Shown: positions 16,131 through 24,685 of the stretch, in pieces
How positions within the stretch are numbered: the first letter of the stretch is position 1
Layout of the letters: every line of letters starts with the position of its first letter
DNA from: Pigmentiphaga litoralis
GTDB taxonomy: Bacteria; Pseudomonadota; Gammaproteobacteria; Burkholderiales; Burkholderiaceae_B
Direction: 5' to 3'
Assembly: GCF_013408655.1 (NCBI RefSeq)
Contig: NZ_JACCBP010000001.1
Location: 3,162,001 to 3,226,000, forward strand
Length of the DNA stretch: 64,000 bases
Program-made: the position numbers and the translations under genes
The notes under the pieces: generated by a model
What the model saw: the letters and a program-made list of their open reading frames with translations, nothing else
The model's database searches: none
Told to the model about the DNA's origin: nothing

Positions 16131-17500
16131 GGCGCTCGCTGGCCGGGCGGCTGGCCGCCGCGCTGGCCCTGGTGTCCCTGCCCATTTTCGTGACGATCGG
16201 CGTGTCCTTGCACAGCGGCTTCGAAACGCGCCTGATCGCGGCGGACCACGACCAGTTGCAGACCAAGTCGCGCCTGGTGCTGCAATTGATGGACGAGGCG
16301 CATGCCGACAACACGCCGGAATCGTCCTACCGCCGCGTGAACGACATGATGCGCGGCCAGGAAGACATGGATGTCACCTGGCTGCCCGGCCCGGCCGAAA
16401 CCACCGCCGTGCCGCTGGGCCAGCCCTATCGCCGGGAGGGCGAAGACGGCGTGGTGCGCGACGCGGTCGACATCGCCCTCACCCATGGCCCGATCGCGCG
16501 CGCCCGCCTGGAAGTCGATACCCGCTATCGCGAAGCGCGCCTGGAACGGTATGCCACGGTGCTGCTGGGCGCCGGCCTGGCGGGGGTGCTCCTGACCTCG
16601 ATGCTGGGCGCCCTGGCCGCGCACTGGGTCGCGGGCAACCTGCGCCGGCTGTCGGCCGAAGCCCGCGCGATCACGATAGGCGGGCGGCTCGACACCCGGC
16701 ACGTGGACGACGAACTGGGCGATCTGGTGGCCGCGTTCAACGATGCGCTGGGCAAACTCGACACTGCCTACCGGCAGATGGAAGGCTTTGGCGCCGACGT
16801 GGCCCATGAACTGCGGTCGCCCCTGGCCAGCGCCATCAATGGCGCGCAAGTGACGCTGTCGGCGCCCCGGTCGGCCGATGCGCTGCGCGACGCCCTGGCC
16901 TCCAACCTTGAAGAAATGGAACGGGTGGCCGCCATCGTCAACGACATGCTGTTCCTGGCGCGGGCGGACCAGGGCGAACGCGCGCGGTCGCTGGAACGGG
17001 TGGACCTGGCCGAACTGGTGGACGGCGTCCTGGCCTATTGCGGCCCGGTGCTGGACGATGCGGGCGCCACCGCCCAGCGCATCGGCCAGGCCAGCGCCGT
17101 CTGCAACCCGGCCCTGATCCGCCGCGCCATTGCCAACCTGGTGACCAATGCGGTGCGCCACGCGGACGGCGCCCGGCAGGTGACGGCGCGTGTCGATGCG
17201 CTGCCCGGCGCGGTGCGCATTTCGGTCTTCAACACCGGCTACCCCGTGTCACCCGAGGTGGCCTTGCGCATGTTCGACCGGTTCTACCGCGCCGATGCGT
17301 CCCGCTCGGCCCACGGCGACGCGGCGCGGCACGGCCTGGGACTGGCGATCGTGCGCGCCGTGGCCCGCATGCATGGCGGCAAGGTCTGGGCCGAAGGCAA
17401 GGTGCGCGATGCCGACGGCAAGGGGTTGGAAGGAACGCTGGTCGGCATCGAATTGCCCGGCGCGCTGGCGTCCAGCCAGCAACGTTTGCGGGCCGGATGA
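16127..17500 (+). CDS. Sensor histidine kinase, membrane-bound (heavy-metal sensor type)
   Basis: A GTG overlapping the regulator stop gives 457 residues. TM1 is at about 9-29 and TM2 at about 145-168, enclosing a periplasmic sensor of roughly 115 residues. A HAMP segment follows, then the H-box DVAHELRSPLA with phospho-acceptor His227, N-box IANLVTNAVRHA and the G-box HGLGLAIVRAVARMHGG. The His-box wording matches the CusS/IrlS group. It pairs with the regulator at 15447. Being co-transcribed with an iron importer, it may sense metal at the periplasmic face, but the signal cannot be read from sequence. Confidence 0.9.
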   Translation: MRRSLAGRLAAALALVSLPIFVTIGVSLHSGFETRLIAADHDQLQTKSRLVLQLMDEAHADNTPESSYRRVNDMMRGQEDMDVTWLPGPAETTAVPLGQPYRREGEDGVVRDAVDIALTHGPIARARLEVDTRYREARLERYATVLLGAGLAGVLLTSMLGALAAHWVAGNLRRLSAEARAITIGGRLDTRHVDDELGDLVAAFNDALGKLDTAYRQMEGFGADVAHELRSPLASAINGAQVTLSAPRSADALRDALASNLEEMERVAAIVNDMLFLARADQGERARSLERVDLAELVDGVLAYCGPVLDDAGATAQRIGQASAVCNPALIRRAIANLVTNAVRHADGARQVTARVDALPGAVRISVFNTGYPVSPEVALRMFDRFYRADASRSAHGDAARHGLGLAIVRAVARMHGGKVWAEGKVRDADGKGLEGTLVGIELPGALASSQQRLRAG

Positions 17501-17611
17501 AGGATCCGCGCAACGCCCCGCGGCGCGTCAACCCCGGGTTTTCGGCGATACTAGCGGGTTGACACGCCGCGCGACCCCCGCGCGCGCCAGGTCTTCCCCC
17601 AGGATAAGTCC

Positions 17612-17953
17612 ATGGATTACCGCTTTTCTGACCACTTCAAGGACGAGCCGCTCGACGACGCGACGCGCGACTATCTGTTCCAGGATTTCGACGCCGACGA
17701 CCCCGAAGAAATCAAGGCGCGCGCCTTTTTCAAGGAACGCGGCGCCAAGTTCGATTTCACGGTGGTCGGGGTCGATGTCTATGACGGCGTCAACGACGAC
17801 GCGCTCATCATCGAAAAATTCGAAAAGACGCTCAAGCTTGGGGCCCACGATCCCGAGTTCGAACGCCTGTACCGGCACCGGGTGTATGTGACCATCATCC
17901 GCCAGTCCGGCAAGATCATCGGCTTCGACGAAAGTGCGATTCCCGAGGACTGA
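17612..17953 (+). CDS. Conserved hypothetical protein
   Basis: The 113-residue, acidic and soluble protein has no signal peptide or membrane segment. It has a DYRFSDHFKDEPLDD start, an alternating hydrophobic core FDFTVVGVDVYDG and YVTIIRQSGKIIGFDES near the end, suggesting a compact alpha/beta fold. I do not recognise a function. It lies 12 bases before queE, so it may be co-transcribed with the queuosine genes. It has typical codon use for the window. Confidence 0.7.
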   Translation: MDYRFSDHFKDEPLDDATRDYLFQDFDADDPEEIKARAFFKERGAKFDFTVVGVDVYDGVNDDALIIEKFEKTLKLGAHDPEFERLYRHRVYVTIIRQSGKIIGFDESAIPED

Positions 17954-17965
17954 CCGCGAGTTGAA

Positions 17966-18601
17966 ATGACCTACGCAGTAAAAGAAATCTTCTATACCTT
18001 GCAGGGCGAGGGCGCCAATGCCGGCCGCGCCGCCGTGTTCTGCCGGTTTGCCGGCTGCAATCTGTGGTCGGGCCGCGAGTCCGACCGCAGCACCGCCGTC
18101 TGCACCTTCTGTGACACCGATTTTGTCGGCACCGACGGGACGCTGGGCGGCAAGTATCCGCAGGCCGACGACCTGGCCGACGTGATCAGAAGCCAGTGGC
18201 CCGACGCGCCGCGCGGCACCCCGCTGGTGGTCCTGACCGGCGGCGAACCCCTGCTGCAGGTGGACACCGCCCTGATTGACGCGCTGCATGCGCGTGGCTT
18301 TGAAATCGCGGTCGAAACCAATGGCACCGTGGCCGCGCCCGACGGCATCGACTGGATCTGCGTCAGCCCCAAAAGCACGGCCCCGCTGAACCAGACCCGC
18401 GGCACCGAATTGAAAGTCGTGGTGCCCCAGGCCGAAGTCGACCTGCTGGCGCTCGAAGCCCTGCCCTTCGACCATTATTTCGTCCAGGCCATGGACGGCC
18501 CGGACCAGGCAAAGAACGTGCAATGGGCCATCGACTGGTGCATGCAGCACCCGATGTGGCGCCTGAGCGTGCAATCCCACAAAGTGATCGGCATACGATG
18601 A
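17966..18601 (+). CDS. queE: 7-carboxy-7-deazaguanine synthase
   Basis: QueE is a radical-SAM enzyme that converts 6-carboxytetrahydropterin to 7-carboxy-7-deazaguanine in queuosine biosynthesis. The 211-residue protein has the typical start VKEIFYTLQGEGANAGR and the modified cluster motif C-x14-C-x2-C (Cys31, Cys46, Cys49), the longer form seen in proteobacterial QueE. LVVLTGGEPLLQ supplies the SAM-contact segment. The end overlaps queD by four bases (ATGA). Confidence 0.93.
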   Translation: MTYAVKEIFYTLQGEGANAGRAAVFCRFAGCNLWSGRESDRSTAVCTFCDTDFVGTDGTLGGKYPQADDLADVIRSQWPDAPRGTPLVVLTGGEPLLQVDTALIDALHARGFEIAVETNGTVAAPDGIDWICVSPKSTAPLNQTRGTELKVVVPQAEVDLLALEALPFDHYFVQAMDGPDQAKNVQWAIDWCMQHPMWRLSVQSHKVIGIR

Positions 18602-18960
18602 AGTACGAGTTGACCCAGGAGTTCTATTTCGAAGCGGCGCATACCCTGCACCGCGAGATCGAGACCGACTCCAGCCTGCGCATCCACGGGCACACCTATC
18701 ATGCGGACGTCACGGTCGCTGGCATGCCCGACCCGGCGTCCGGCATGCTGATCGACCTCGGCCATTTCCGCGCCGCCCTGGCCGGTGTGCGCGAACAACT
18801 CGATCACCGTCTGCTGGACGAAGTGGCCGGCCTGAAGATGCCTACCCTGGAAGGCCTGTGTGCCTTCATTGCCACGGCGCTGCAGCCGGCCCTGCCCGGC
18901 CTGGTCCGCGTGACGGTGGCCCGGCGCGCCTCGGGCGATCGCTGCACGCTGCACCTGTAA
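18598..18960 (+). CDS. queD: 6-carboxy-5,6,7,8-tetrahydropterin synthase-like protein (QueD family, catalytic Cys replaced)
   Basis: The 120-residue protein of the PTPS/QueD fold is translationally coupled to queE. The zinc histidines are present (His15 in FEAAHTL; His30 and His32 in RIHGHTY), as are the LDH motif (LREQLDHRLLDE-like segment) and the PTLEGL stretch. At the position four residues before the first HGH histidine, where QueD normally carries its catalytic cysteine, this protein has Ser26. The genomic context argues that it still serves the pathway, so it may be a natural variant or use another residue. Confidence 0.85.
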   Translation: MKYELTQEFYFEAAHTLHREIETDSSLRIHGHTYHADVTVAGMPDPASGMLIDLGHFRAALAGVREQLDHRLLDEVAGLKMPTLEGLCAFIATALQPALPGLVRVTVARRASGDRCTLHL

Positions 18961-19001
18961 GCCGCGCCACGTCATCCTTCTGCGCGATGCAGGCGCCCGC
19001 G

Positions 19002-19036
19002 ATTTACTCGACGCTACACATGAGCATGCGGTAAAT
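19002..19036 (+). promoter_or_regulatory. Inverted repeat upstream of RsbQ-like gene
   Basis: ATTTAC (19002-19007) and GTAAAT (19031-19036) are exact inverted arms separated by 23 bases in an otherwise featureless 150-base gap. It could be a regulator site for the hydrolase and kinase unit; no clear -35/-10 pair was identified. Confidence 0.3.
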
Positions 19037-19113
19037 TGCTTACGCGCGCGCCACCGGCCGCGCCTCCCCCGCTGCACAGCCAGCGCCGGGGCAACCGTGC
19101 TCAAGGGTCGTTC

Positions 19114-19917
19114 ATGGATGTAACGCAACGGAATAACGTTCGCGTGTTGGGCGAAGGCACGACCACCGTCCTGTTCTCGCACGGTTTTGGTTGCGACCAG
19201 AACATGTGGCGGTTCCTGGCGCCAGGCCATGCCAAACGCTACCGGGTCGTCCTGTTCGACCTGGTGGGCAGCGGCGCTTCCGACCTGTCGGCCTACGATC
19301 CCGTCAAATACGCCTCGCTGGCCGGCTATGCCAGCGACGTCGTGGACATCATCGACCAGTTCGCGACCGGTCCGGTCATCTTCGTTGGCCATTCGGTCAG
19401 CGCCATGATCGGTGTGCTGGCCGACCTGGCCAAGCCCGGACGCATCGCCGCGCACATCATGATCGGCCCGTCACCCTGCTATATCAACGAGGGCAGCTAT
19501 GTGGGCGGTTTCACACGCGCCGACATCGACTCCCTGCTGGACACGCTGGAAAGCAACTACCTGGGGTGGGCCAGCACCATGGCGCCCGCGATCATGGGCG
19601 CCCCGGGCGAACCGGAACTGGCCGACGAACTGACCAACAGCTTTTGCCGTACCGATCCCAAGATCGCCAAGCAGTTTGCCCGGGTGACGTTCCTGTCCGA
19701 CAACCGGGCCGAGCTGCGGCAACTGACCACGCCCAGCCTGATCCTTCAGTGCAGTGACGATCTGATCGCTCCGCGGTCGGTCGGCGAATACATCCATGGC
19801 GTGCTGCCGAACAGCCAGCTTCGGATCATCGACAATGTCGGCCATTGCCCGCACCTGAGCGCCCCTTCGGCGTGCATCGATGCAATGGACGACTTCCTGG
19901 CGGCGCAGGAACCGTAG
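19114..19917 (+). CDS. RsbQ-like alpha/beta hydrolase
   Basis: The ATG at 19114 is preceded by AAGGG and gives 267 residues; a longer frame from 19036 would add low-quality residues. The order is that of the RsbQ/KAI2/D14 group: R-NNVRVLGEG, VLFSHGFGCDQNMWR, FDLVGSG, nucleophile Ser94 in VFVGHSVSAMIG-like IFVGHSVSAM, Asp in CSDDLIAP and His in NVGHCPHLSAP. The MIGPSPCYINEG stretch and the DS-LDTLESNYLGWASTMAP lid also match RsbQ. In Bacillus, RsbQ is needed for the PAS sensor RsbP. Here the neighbouring PAS gene starts 4 bases downstream, so a conserved hydrolase/PAS partnership is likely. Confidence 0.9.
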   Translation: MDVTQRNNVRVLGEGTTTVLFSHGFGCDQNMWRFLAPGHAKRYRVVLFDLVGSGASDLSAYDPVKYASLAGYASDVVDIIDQFATGPVIFVGHSVSAMIGVLADLAKPGRIAAHIMIGPSPCYINEGSYVGGFTRADIDSLLDTLESNYLGWASTMAPAIMGAPGEPELADELTNSFCRTDPKIAKQFARVTFLSDNRAELRQLTTPSLILQCSDDLIAPRSVGEYIHGVLPNSQLRIIDNVGHCPHLSAPSACIDAMDDFLAAQEP

Positions 19918-19921
19918 CGCC

Positions 19922-21088
19922 ATGACGACGGCAGGCACCACGCACGATGTCGCGCTGTTGTTCGAAGAAGCGCCCTGCGGCCTGCTGGTAACGACCGAAG
20001 ACGGGACCATCCTGCTCGCCAACGCCACCTTCTGCCGGTGGACCGGAGTGACCGCGGCCGACCTGGTCGGGCGGCGGCGCCTGCAGGACATGTTCACGAT
20101 GGGCGCGCGCATCTTTCACCAGACCCATTGGGCGCCGCTGTTGCGGATGCAGGGGTCGGTGGCCGAAATCAAGGTCGACATCGTGCATGCCGACGGCACC
20201 CGGATTCCGCTGCTGATGAACGCCGTGCGCCGGACGCACGACAGCGGCGTGCAGCATGAAGTGGCCATGTTCATTGCCAAGGATCGCGCCAAGTACGAAA
20301 GCGAACTGGTGCGGGCGCGGCAGCAGGCCGAAGACAGCCTGGCCAGCGAACGGGCGGCCCAGGCCGAGCTGGCCCTGGCCGAAAGCCACCTTCGCAAGGC
20401 CGCGGAAGACCGCGCGCACTTTGCCGAACAGATGGTCGGCATCGTCAGCCACGATCTGCGCAATCCGCTGTCGACCATCACGGTGGCGACCGAAGCCCTG
20501 TTGCTCGGCCAGCATGACGCCCGGCAATTGAAGCTGCTCCAGTTCATCACGCGGGCCGCGGAGCGATCGTCCCGGCTGATTGCCGACCTGCTGGACTTCA
20601 CGCTGGCGCGTGTCGGTCAGGGCATCTACGTCACGGCGCGGCCGATCGACCTGCACGACGTGATTTCGCACGCCGTGTCGGAACTGGAAATCGCCTTTCC
20701 AGGCAGGCCGCTGGTGTACCGGCATGAAGGGGATGGCGTGTGCCTGGCCGATCCGGATCGCCTGGCCCAGTTGCTGGGAAACCTGGTGGCGAACGCGATG
20801 GCCTATGGAGCGGCTGATACGCCGGTCGATGTCACGTCGGCCGTGGATCCGGAGTCATTCCGTCTGGCGGTGCGCAATCAGGGCACGCCCATCGCCGACG
20901 CCCTGCTGAAGACCATGTTCGAGCCCATGACGCGAGGCTACGACGTGCCGGAAAGCGCCCGGAGCGTGGGCCTGGGCCTGTTCATCGTTCGTGAGATTGC
21001 TGCGGCGCATGGCGGGACGGTCAGGGTGACGTCCGACGCGGCGGGGGTGACGACATTCACGGCCACGTTTCCGAGATCGGGCAGCTAG
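19922..21088 (+). CDS. Soluble PAS-domain sensor histidine kinase (partner of RsbQ-like hydrolase)
   Basis: The 388-residue protein has no membrane segment. A PAS domain occupies about residues 8-120 (APCGLLVTTEDGTILLANATF). An alanine-rich coiled coil follows at about 120-168, then HisKA with His177 in VSHDLRNPLS. The N-box is GNLVANAMAYGA and the G-box GLGLFIVREIAAAHGG. It begins 4 bases after the RsbQ-like gene, and no response regulator lies nearby, so its output partner is unknown. The arrangement mimics RsbQ-RsbP but with a kinase in place of the PP2C phosphatase. Confidence 0.9.
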   Translation: MTTAGTTHDVALLFEEAPCGLLVTTEDGTILLANATFCRWTGVTAADLVGRRRLQDMFTMGARIFHQTHWAPLLRMQGSVAEIKVDIVHADGTRIPLLMNAVRRTHDSGVQHEVAMFIAKDRAKYESELVRARQQAEDSLASERAAQAELALAESHLRKAAEDRAHFAEQMVGIVSHDLRNPLSTITVATEALLLGQHDARQLKLLQFITRAAERSSRLIADLLDFTLARVGQGIYVTARPIDLHDVISHAVSELEIAFPGRPLVYRHEGDGVCLADPDRLAQLLGNLVANAMAYGAADTPVDVTSAVDPESFRLAVRNQGTPIADALLKTMFEPMTRGYDVPESARSVGLGLFIVREIAAAHGGTVRVTSDAAGVTTFTATFPRSGS

Positions 21089-21195
21089 CGGGGAAGGCAG
21101 CTGGGTGGGCGGCGGCTGCTGGAAAAGCCGCGGCGAACGTGACGGGATATACGATTGAATGTGCGCTGGAAACGCGGCGGATATCCCGGAAGGGA

Positions 21196-21501
21196 TCAGC
21201 GATTACGTACCGGCGCGCCGCTCGAAGGTGAGCTTTCCGTGCCTTTTTGTGCCGTGCTTCCTGGCGTTGAAGGCGCGCCGGAGGCTGCCGAAGTACCCGA
21301 CGCCGTCCCGGCAACCTCGGCGGCAGATGTGGTCGCCGCCAGGGTCGTGGCCTCGGTTTGCGCCAGCAGCGCCCGCACCGCGTCGTCGTCACTGTCGTTG
21401 ACGGTCAGTTCCAGGTAGATCGCCATGGCCGTCAGCGGCGTGGGCGATTCGACATGGAGAGCGGCCAGCGCGGCAGCTCGTTCGAAACGGGGGGAGGTCA
21501 T
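21196..21501 (-). CDS. Small hypothetical protein with Ala/Ser/Thr-rich tail
   Basis: The 101-residue frame runs on the minus strand from an ATG at 21501. The first half looks folded and helical (FERAAALAALHVESPTPLTA, then AIYLELTVNDSDDDAVRALL). The second half is low complexity, rich in Ala, Ser, Thr and Gly, and ends PVRNR. No good Shine-Dalgarno sequence is visible. The gene is convergent with the PAS kinase gene and divergent from the CoA-transferase gene. I do not recognise a family. Confidence 0.45.
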   Translation of the reverse strand: MTSPRFERAAALAALHVESPTPLTAMAIYLELTVNDSDDDAVRALLAQTEATTLAATTSAAEVAGTASGTSAASGAPSTPGSTAQKGTESSPSSGAPVRNR

Positions 21502-21575
21502 TGGTAAATCCGGCAGGTGGATAGGCGGCGGTCGGTCTGGCAGTGTGCGCCAACTTCTCGCGTGTGCCCATACGG

Positions 21576-21660
21576 GGTTACCGATGCAGGTTAACCGAGG
21601 TCCACGGCCTGCAAGGCTCGCCCGGCTGCGGCCTACAGATTTGGTAACCCTTCGGTTTAC
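21576..21660. promoter_or_regulatory. Cluster of GGTTACC-like motifs in divergent promoter region
   Basis: Four related motifs lie within 85 bases: GGTTACCGA (21576-21584), GGTTAACCGA (21589-21598), GGTAACC (21643-21649) and GGTTTAC (21654-21660). GGTTAACC and GGTAACC-type cores are palindromic. The region separates the small gene ending its start at 21501 from the CoA-transferase start at 21707, so it is a candidate multi-site operator; the bound protein is unknown. Confidence 0.4.
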
Positions 21661-21706
21661 GAAACGTCGCTTTTCGGGATCATTTGCCTGTTTTAGGATC
21701 CTGTCC

Positions 21707-22900
21707 ATGACGACATCCCCCTCTTCCCGACGCGGGCCCCTGACGGGCATCCGCGTGCTCGACCTGAGCGCCTATATTGCCGGTCCCTACGGCTGCACCC
21801 TGCTTGCCGACCAGGGCGCCGAAGTCATCAAGATCGAACCGCCCGTGGGCGACAACCTGCGCAAATACCCGTCCACGCTCGAAGCCGAAAGCCGTGCGTT
21901 CCTGGGCGTGAACCGCAGCAAGCTGGGCATTGCGCTCGACCTGAAGCAGCCCGCCGCGCTGGACGTGCTGCGCGATCTGGTCCGCGACGCCGATGTGCTG
22001 GTGCACAATTTCCGGCCCAACGTTCCGCCGCGCCTGGGCATCGACTACGACACGCTGCGCGCCATCAATCCCCGGCTGATCTACTGCGCCGTGACGGGGT
22101 ACGGCGAGACCGGACCGCTCAAGGACAAGGCCGGGTACGACCAGGTGCTGCAGACCATGACCGGCATGTGCGTGCTGCAAGGCAAGCAGGACGGTCCGCC
22201 CGAGATCCTGTACGGGTCCATCGTGGACTACTACGCAGCCTCGTTGCTGGCGGGCGCCGTGGCGTCGGCCCTGTTCGAACGCGAACGCAGCGGCGAAGGC
22301 CAGTATGTGGGGGTGTCGCTGTTGCGCAGCGCGCTTGCCCTGCAATCGGCGCGCATGGTGTGGGCCGAAGGCGAACCGAAAGACGTCGGCCGCGACATGC
22401 GGTCGGGCGGCATCACGGGCATCCACCCGACCCGCGACGGCTACATCTACATTTCGGCCAACACCCCGCATTTCTGGAAAGCCCTGTGTCTGAAGACCGG
22501 GCTGGACGAACTGCTGGCGGGCGATCGATACGACAGCGTGCGCAAGCGCGCCCAGCATCACACCGAAATCGTGCCCAAGCTGCACGCGGCCTTGCAGGCC
22601 CGGTCGGCATTGGAATGGGAAGCCCTGTTCGGTGAAGAAGTGCCCTGCTCGGCCGCCCGGTCGGTCGAAGACATGTTCGACTTTCCGCAGGTGCAGGCCG
22701 AAGACATGGTGGCCGTGTTCGAGCACCCGTCGCTGGGCACGTATCGCGGCTTCAAGCGCGCGATGGTGCACGGCCGCACGCCCGGGCCCGAGCCCTTTGC
22801 CGCGCCGACCCTGGGGCAGCATTCCGATGCCGTGCTGAAGCTGGCCGGCCGCAGCGATGACGAGATCGCAGCCTTGCGCGCCAGCGCCGCCGTGCTGTGA
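21707..22900 (+). CDS. CaiB/BaiF family (class III) CoA-transferase
   Basis: Starting from ATG 21707, the product has 397 residues and begins with the typical PLTGIRVLDLSAYIAGPYGC and GAEVIKIEPPVGDNLR. Further hallmarks are FLGVNRSKLGIALDLK, YDTLRAINPRLIYCAVTGYG and a late PCSAARSVEDMFDFPQVQ. These enzymes move CoA between carboxylic acids without an acyl-enzyme release step. It overlaps the amidohydrolase gene by four bases (GTGA), suggesting the CoA-transferase and hydrolase act on one pathway, probably degradation of a dicarboxylate or lactone. Confidence 0.9.
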   Translation: MTTSPSSRRGPLTGIRVLDLSAYIAGPYGCTLLADQGAEVIKIEPPVGDNLRKYPSTLEAESRAFLGVNRSKLGIALDLKQPAALDVLRDLVRDADVLVHNFRPNVPPRLGIDYDTLRAINPRLIYCAVTGYGETGPLKDKAGYDQVLQTMTGMCVLQGKQDGPPEILYGSIVDYYAASLLAGAVASALFERERSGEGQYVGVSLLRSALALQSARMVWAEGEPKDVGRDMRSGGITGIHPTRDGYIYISANTPHFWKALCLKTGLDELLAGDRYDSVRKRAQHHTEIVPKLHAALQARSALEWEALFGEEVPCSAARSVEDMFDFPQVQAEDMVAVFEHPSLGTYRGFKRAMVHGRTPGPEPFAAPTLGQHSDAVLKLAGRSDDEIAALRASAAVL

Positions 22901-23718
22901 CAGACGCCCTGGCGTGCGATGCGCACATGCACATCTACGACCCGGCGTTCCTTCCGGCGGGCGCGCCGCCCCTGCCGGTAGTGGGCACGGGCCATGACTA
23001 CCGCCGGGTGCAGCCTGTGCTCGGCACCCGCCGCACCGTCGTGGTCACGCCGCGCAACTTCGGCACCGACAACCGCGTCACGCTGGCAGCCATCCAGGAT
23101 CTGGGCCGCGAGCACACCCGCGGCGTGGCCGTGGTTCGCGACGACGTCACCGATGCGCAATTGCAGGCCTTGCACGAGGGCGGGATCCGCGGCATCCGCT
23201 TCACGCTGTACACCCCGGCCCATGCGGTCGTCGGCTTCGACATGGTCGAATCGCTGTCGCACCGCGTGCATGAACTGGGCTGGCATGTGCAACTGCACTG
23301 GACGGCGGCGCAGATCGTGGAACACGAATCCTTGCTGCGGCGGCTGCCGTCAGCCATCGTGTTCGATCATCTGGGGCGGCTGCCGGTGGAACGCGGCGTG
23401 AACCATCCGGCCTTCGGCATCATTCGCCGTGAGCTCGATGGCGGCAAGGCGTGGCTGAAGCTGTCGGGACCCTACCTGGATTCGGCGGTGGGCGAGGCAG
23501 GCGGCTACCGCGATACCGATAGTCTGGCCCAGGCCTGGGTAGCCGCGGCGCCTGACCGGCTGGTGTGGGGCAGCGACTGGCCGCACGTGACCGAGCGGGT
23601 CAAACCCGACGATGCGTCCCTGGCCGCCCTGCTGGCGCGCTGGGTACCCGACGCGGCGCAGCGCCAGCGCATCCTGATCGACAACCCCGAAGCGCTATAC
23701 GGATTTCGCCAAGGGTAA
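22897..23718 (+). CDS. Amidohydrolase-superfamily metal hydrolase (PDC lactonase-like)
   Basis: The 273-residue TIM-barrel protein starts at a GTG overlapping the CoA-transferase stop. The metal motif H-x-H appears at the start (CDAHMHIYDPAF), and the closing Asp is in VWGSDWPHV. The layout (FGTDNRVTLAAIQDLGR, FDHLGRLPVERG, WLKLSGPY) matches the amidohydrolase-2 group that includes 2-pyrone-4,6-dicarboxylate lactonase. The precise substrate is not readable. Confidence 0.85.
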   Translation: MTDALACDAHMHIYDPAFLPAGAPPLPVVGTGHDYRRVQPVLGTRRTVVVTPRNFGTDNRVTLAAIQDLGREHTRGVAVVRDDVTDAQLQALHEGGIRGIRFTLYTPAHAVVGFDMVESLSHRVHELGWHVQLHWTAAQIVEHESLLRRLPSAIVFDHLGRLPVERGVNHPAFGIIRRELDGGKAWLKLSGPYLDSAVGEAGGYRDTDSLAQAWVAAAPDRLVWGSDWPHVTERVKPDDASLAALLARWVPDAAQRQRILIDNPEALYGFRQG

Positions 23719-23761
23719 ACGTCAGATATATCCCGAATGGCGTGGACGATATGATTTCGAT

Positions 23762-24685
23762 ATGGAATTTCGTCACCTGCGCTACTTTCTGGCGGTGGCC
23801 GACGCGGGCCACATCACCCGCGCGGCCGAACAGCTCGGCATCCAGCAACCGCCGCTCAGCCAGCAGATCAAGGCCCTTGAACAGCAATTGGGCCTCGCCC
23901 TTTTTCACCGGCATCCCAAAGGCGTCAGCCTGACCGATGGCGGCCGCCTGTTCGAAGCCGAAGCGCGCCGCATCGTCAACGACACCGAAGCCATGCAGGC
24001 CCGCATGGCCCTGGTCGCTCGCGGCGAAACGGGCCGGCTCGATGTGGGCATTACCAGTTCGGCGGGCGCCCACGCCTTTACGCCGCGCGTGCTGCGCGCC
24101 TGCCGCATCCATGTGGCGTCCGTCGCGCTGACCATTACCGAACGCAATGCGGCCGAGATCACCGACGCGGTGGCCGATGCCCGCCTGCATTGCGGACTGC
24201 TGCGGGTGCCGGTTGCAACGCCGCCGGGCCTGTCGTTCGAAACGCTGCTGCGCGAGCCCGTGATGGTGGCACTGCCCGCCGATCATCCCCTGGCGCAGCG
24301 CACGGGCCGCCGCGCGGCCCAGCCGCTGTCGATCCTGGACCTGCGCGATGAATCGTTGATCCTGGTGCGCAAGCCCGGCGCGCCCGGGCTGTATCAGAAC
24401 CTGCTGGCGCTGTTCAATGAACAGGGTTTGCAGCCGCGCATCTATGCCGAGGTGGAGCGCATGACCACCAACATCAATCTGGTGGCCTCGGGGATGGGCG
24501 TGTCGATCGTGCCGGCATCGATGCGGACCCTGCATCCGGAAGAAGTGGTCTACCGGCCGCTGCGCGAAAGCGCCAGGCTGGACGCGCCGATCACGCTGGT
24601 CTATCGCACGGCGGATTGCGTGGGCGCCACGGCGCGGTTCGTGGCGCTGTGCCGCGAGACGGCGCAAGCCACCGCTCAACAATGA
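23762..24685 (+). CDS. LysR-family transcriptional regulator
   Basis: The 307-residue protein has the N-terminal helix-turn-helix MEFRHLRYFLAVADAGHITR with the recognition helix in QPPLSQQIKALEQQLG, followed by two periplasmic-binding-like effector lobes. It overlaps the following Bug gene by four bases, so the two are co-transcribed. It may also control the CoA-transferase and amidohydrolase genes 40 bases upstream. CGATATG occurs twice (23748 and 23757 area) immediately before the ATG. Confidence 0.9.
   Translation: MEFRHLRYFLAVADAGHITRAAEQLGIQQPPLSQQIKALEQQLGLALFHRHPKGVSLTDGGRLFEAEARRIVNDTEAMQARMALVARGETGRLDVGITSSAGAHAFTPRVLRACRIHVASVALTITERNAAEITDAVADARLHCGLLRVPVATPPGLSFETLLREPVMVALPADHPLAQRTGRRAAQPLSILDLRDESLILVRKPGAPGLYQNLLALFNEQGLQPRIYAEVERMTTNINLVASGMGVSIVPASMRTLHPEEVVYRPLRESARLDAPITLVYRTADCVGATARFVALCRETAQATAQQ

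Noticed and set aside
21155..21418. Plus-strand frame antisense to the small Ala/Ser/Thr-rich gene
   Set aside because: It has no RBS, and its composition is the mirror of the low-complexity minus-strand tail. The minus-strand frame has the better N-terminal half.
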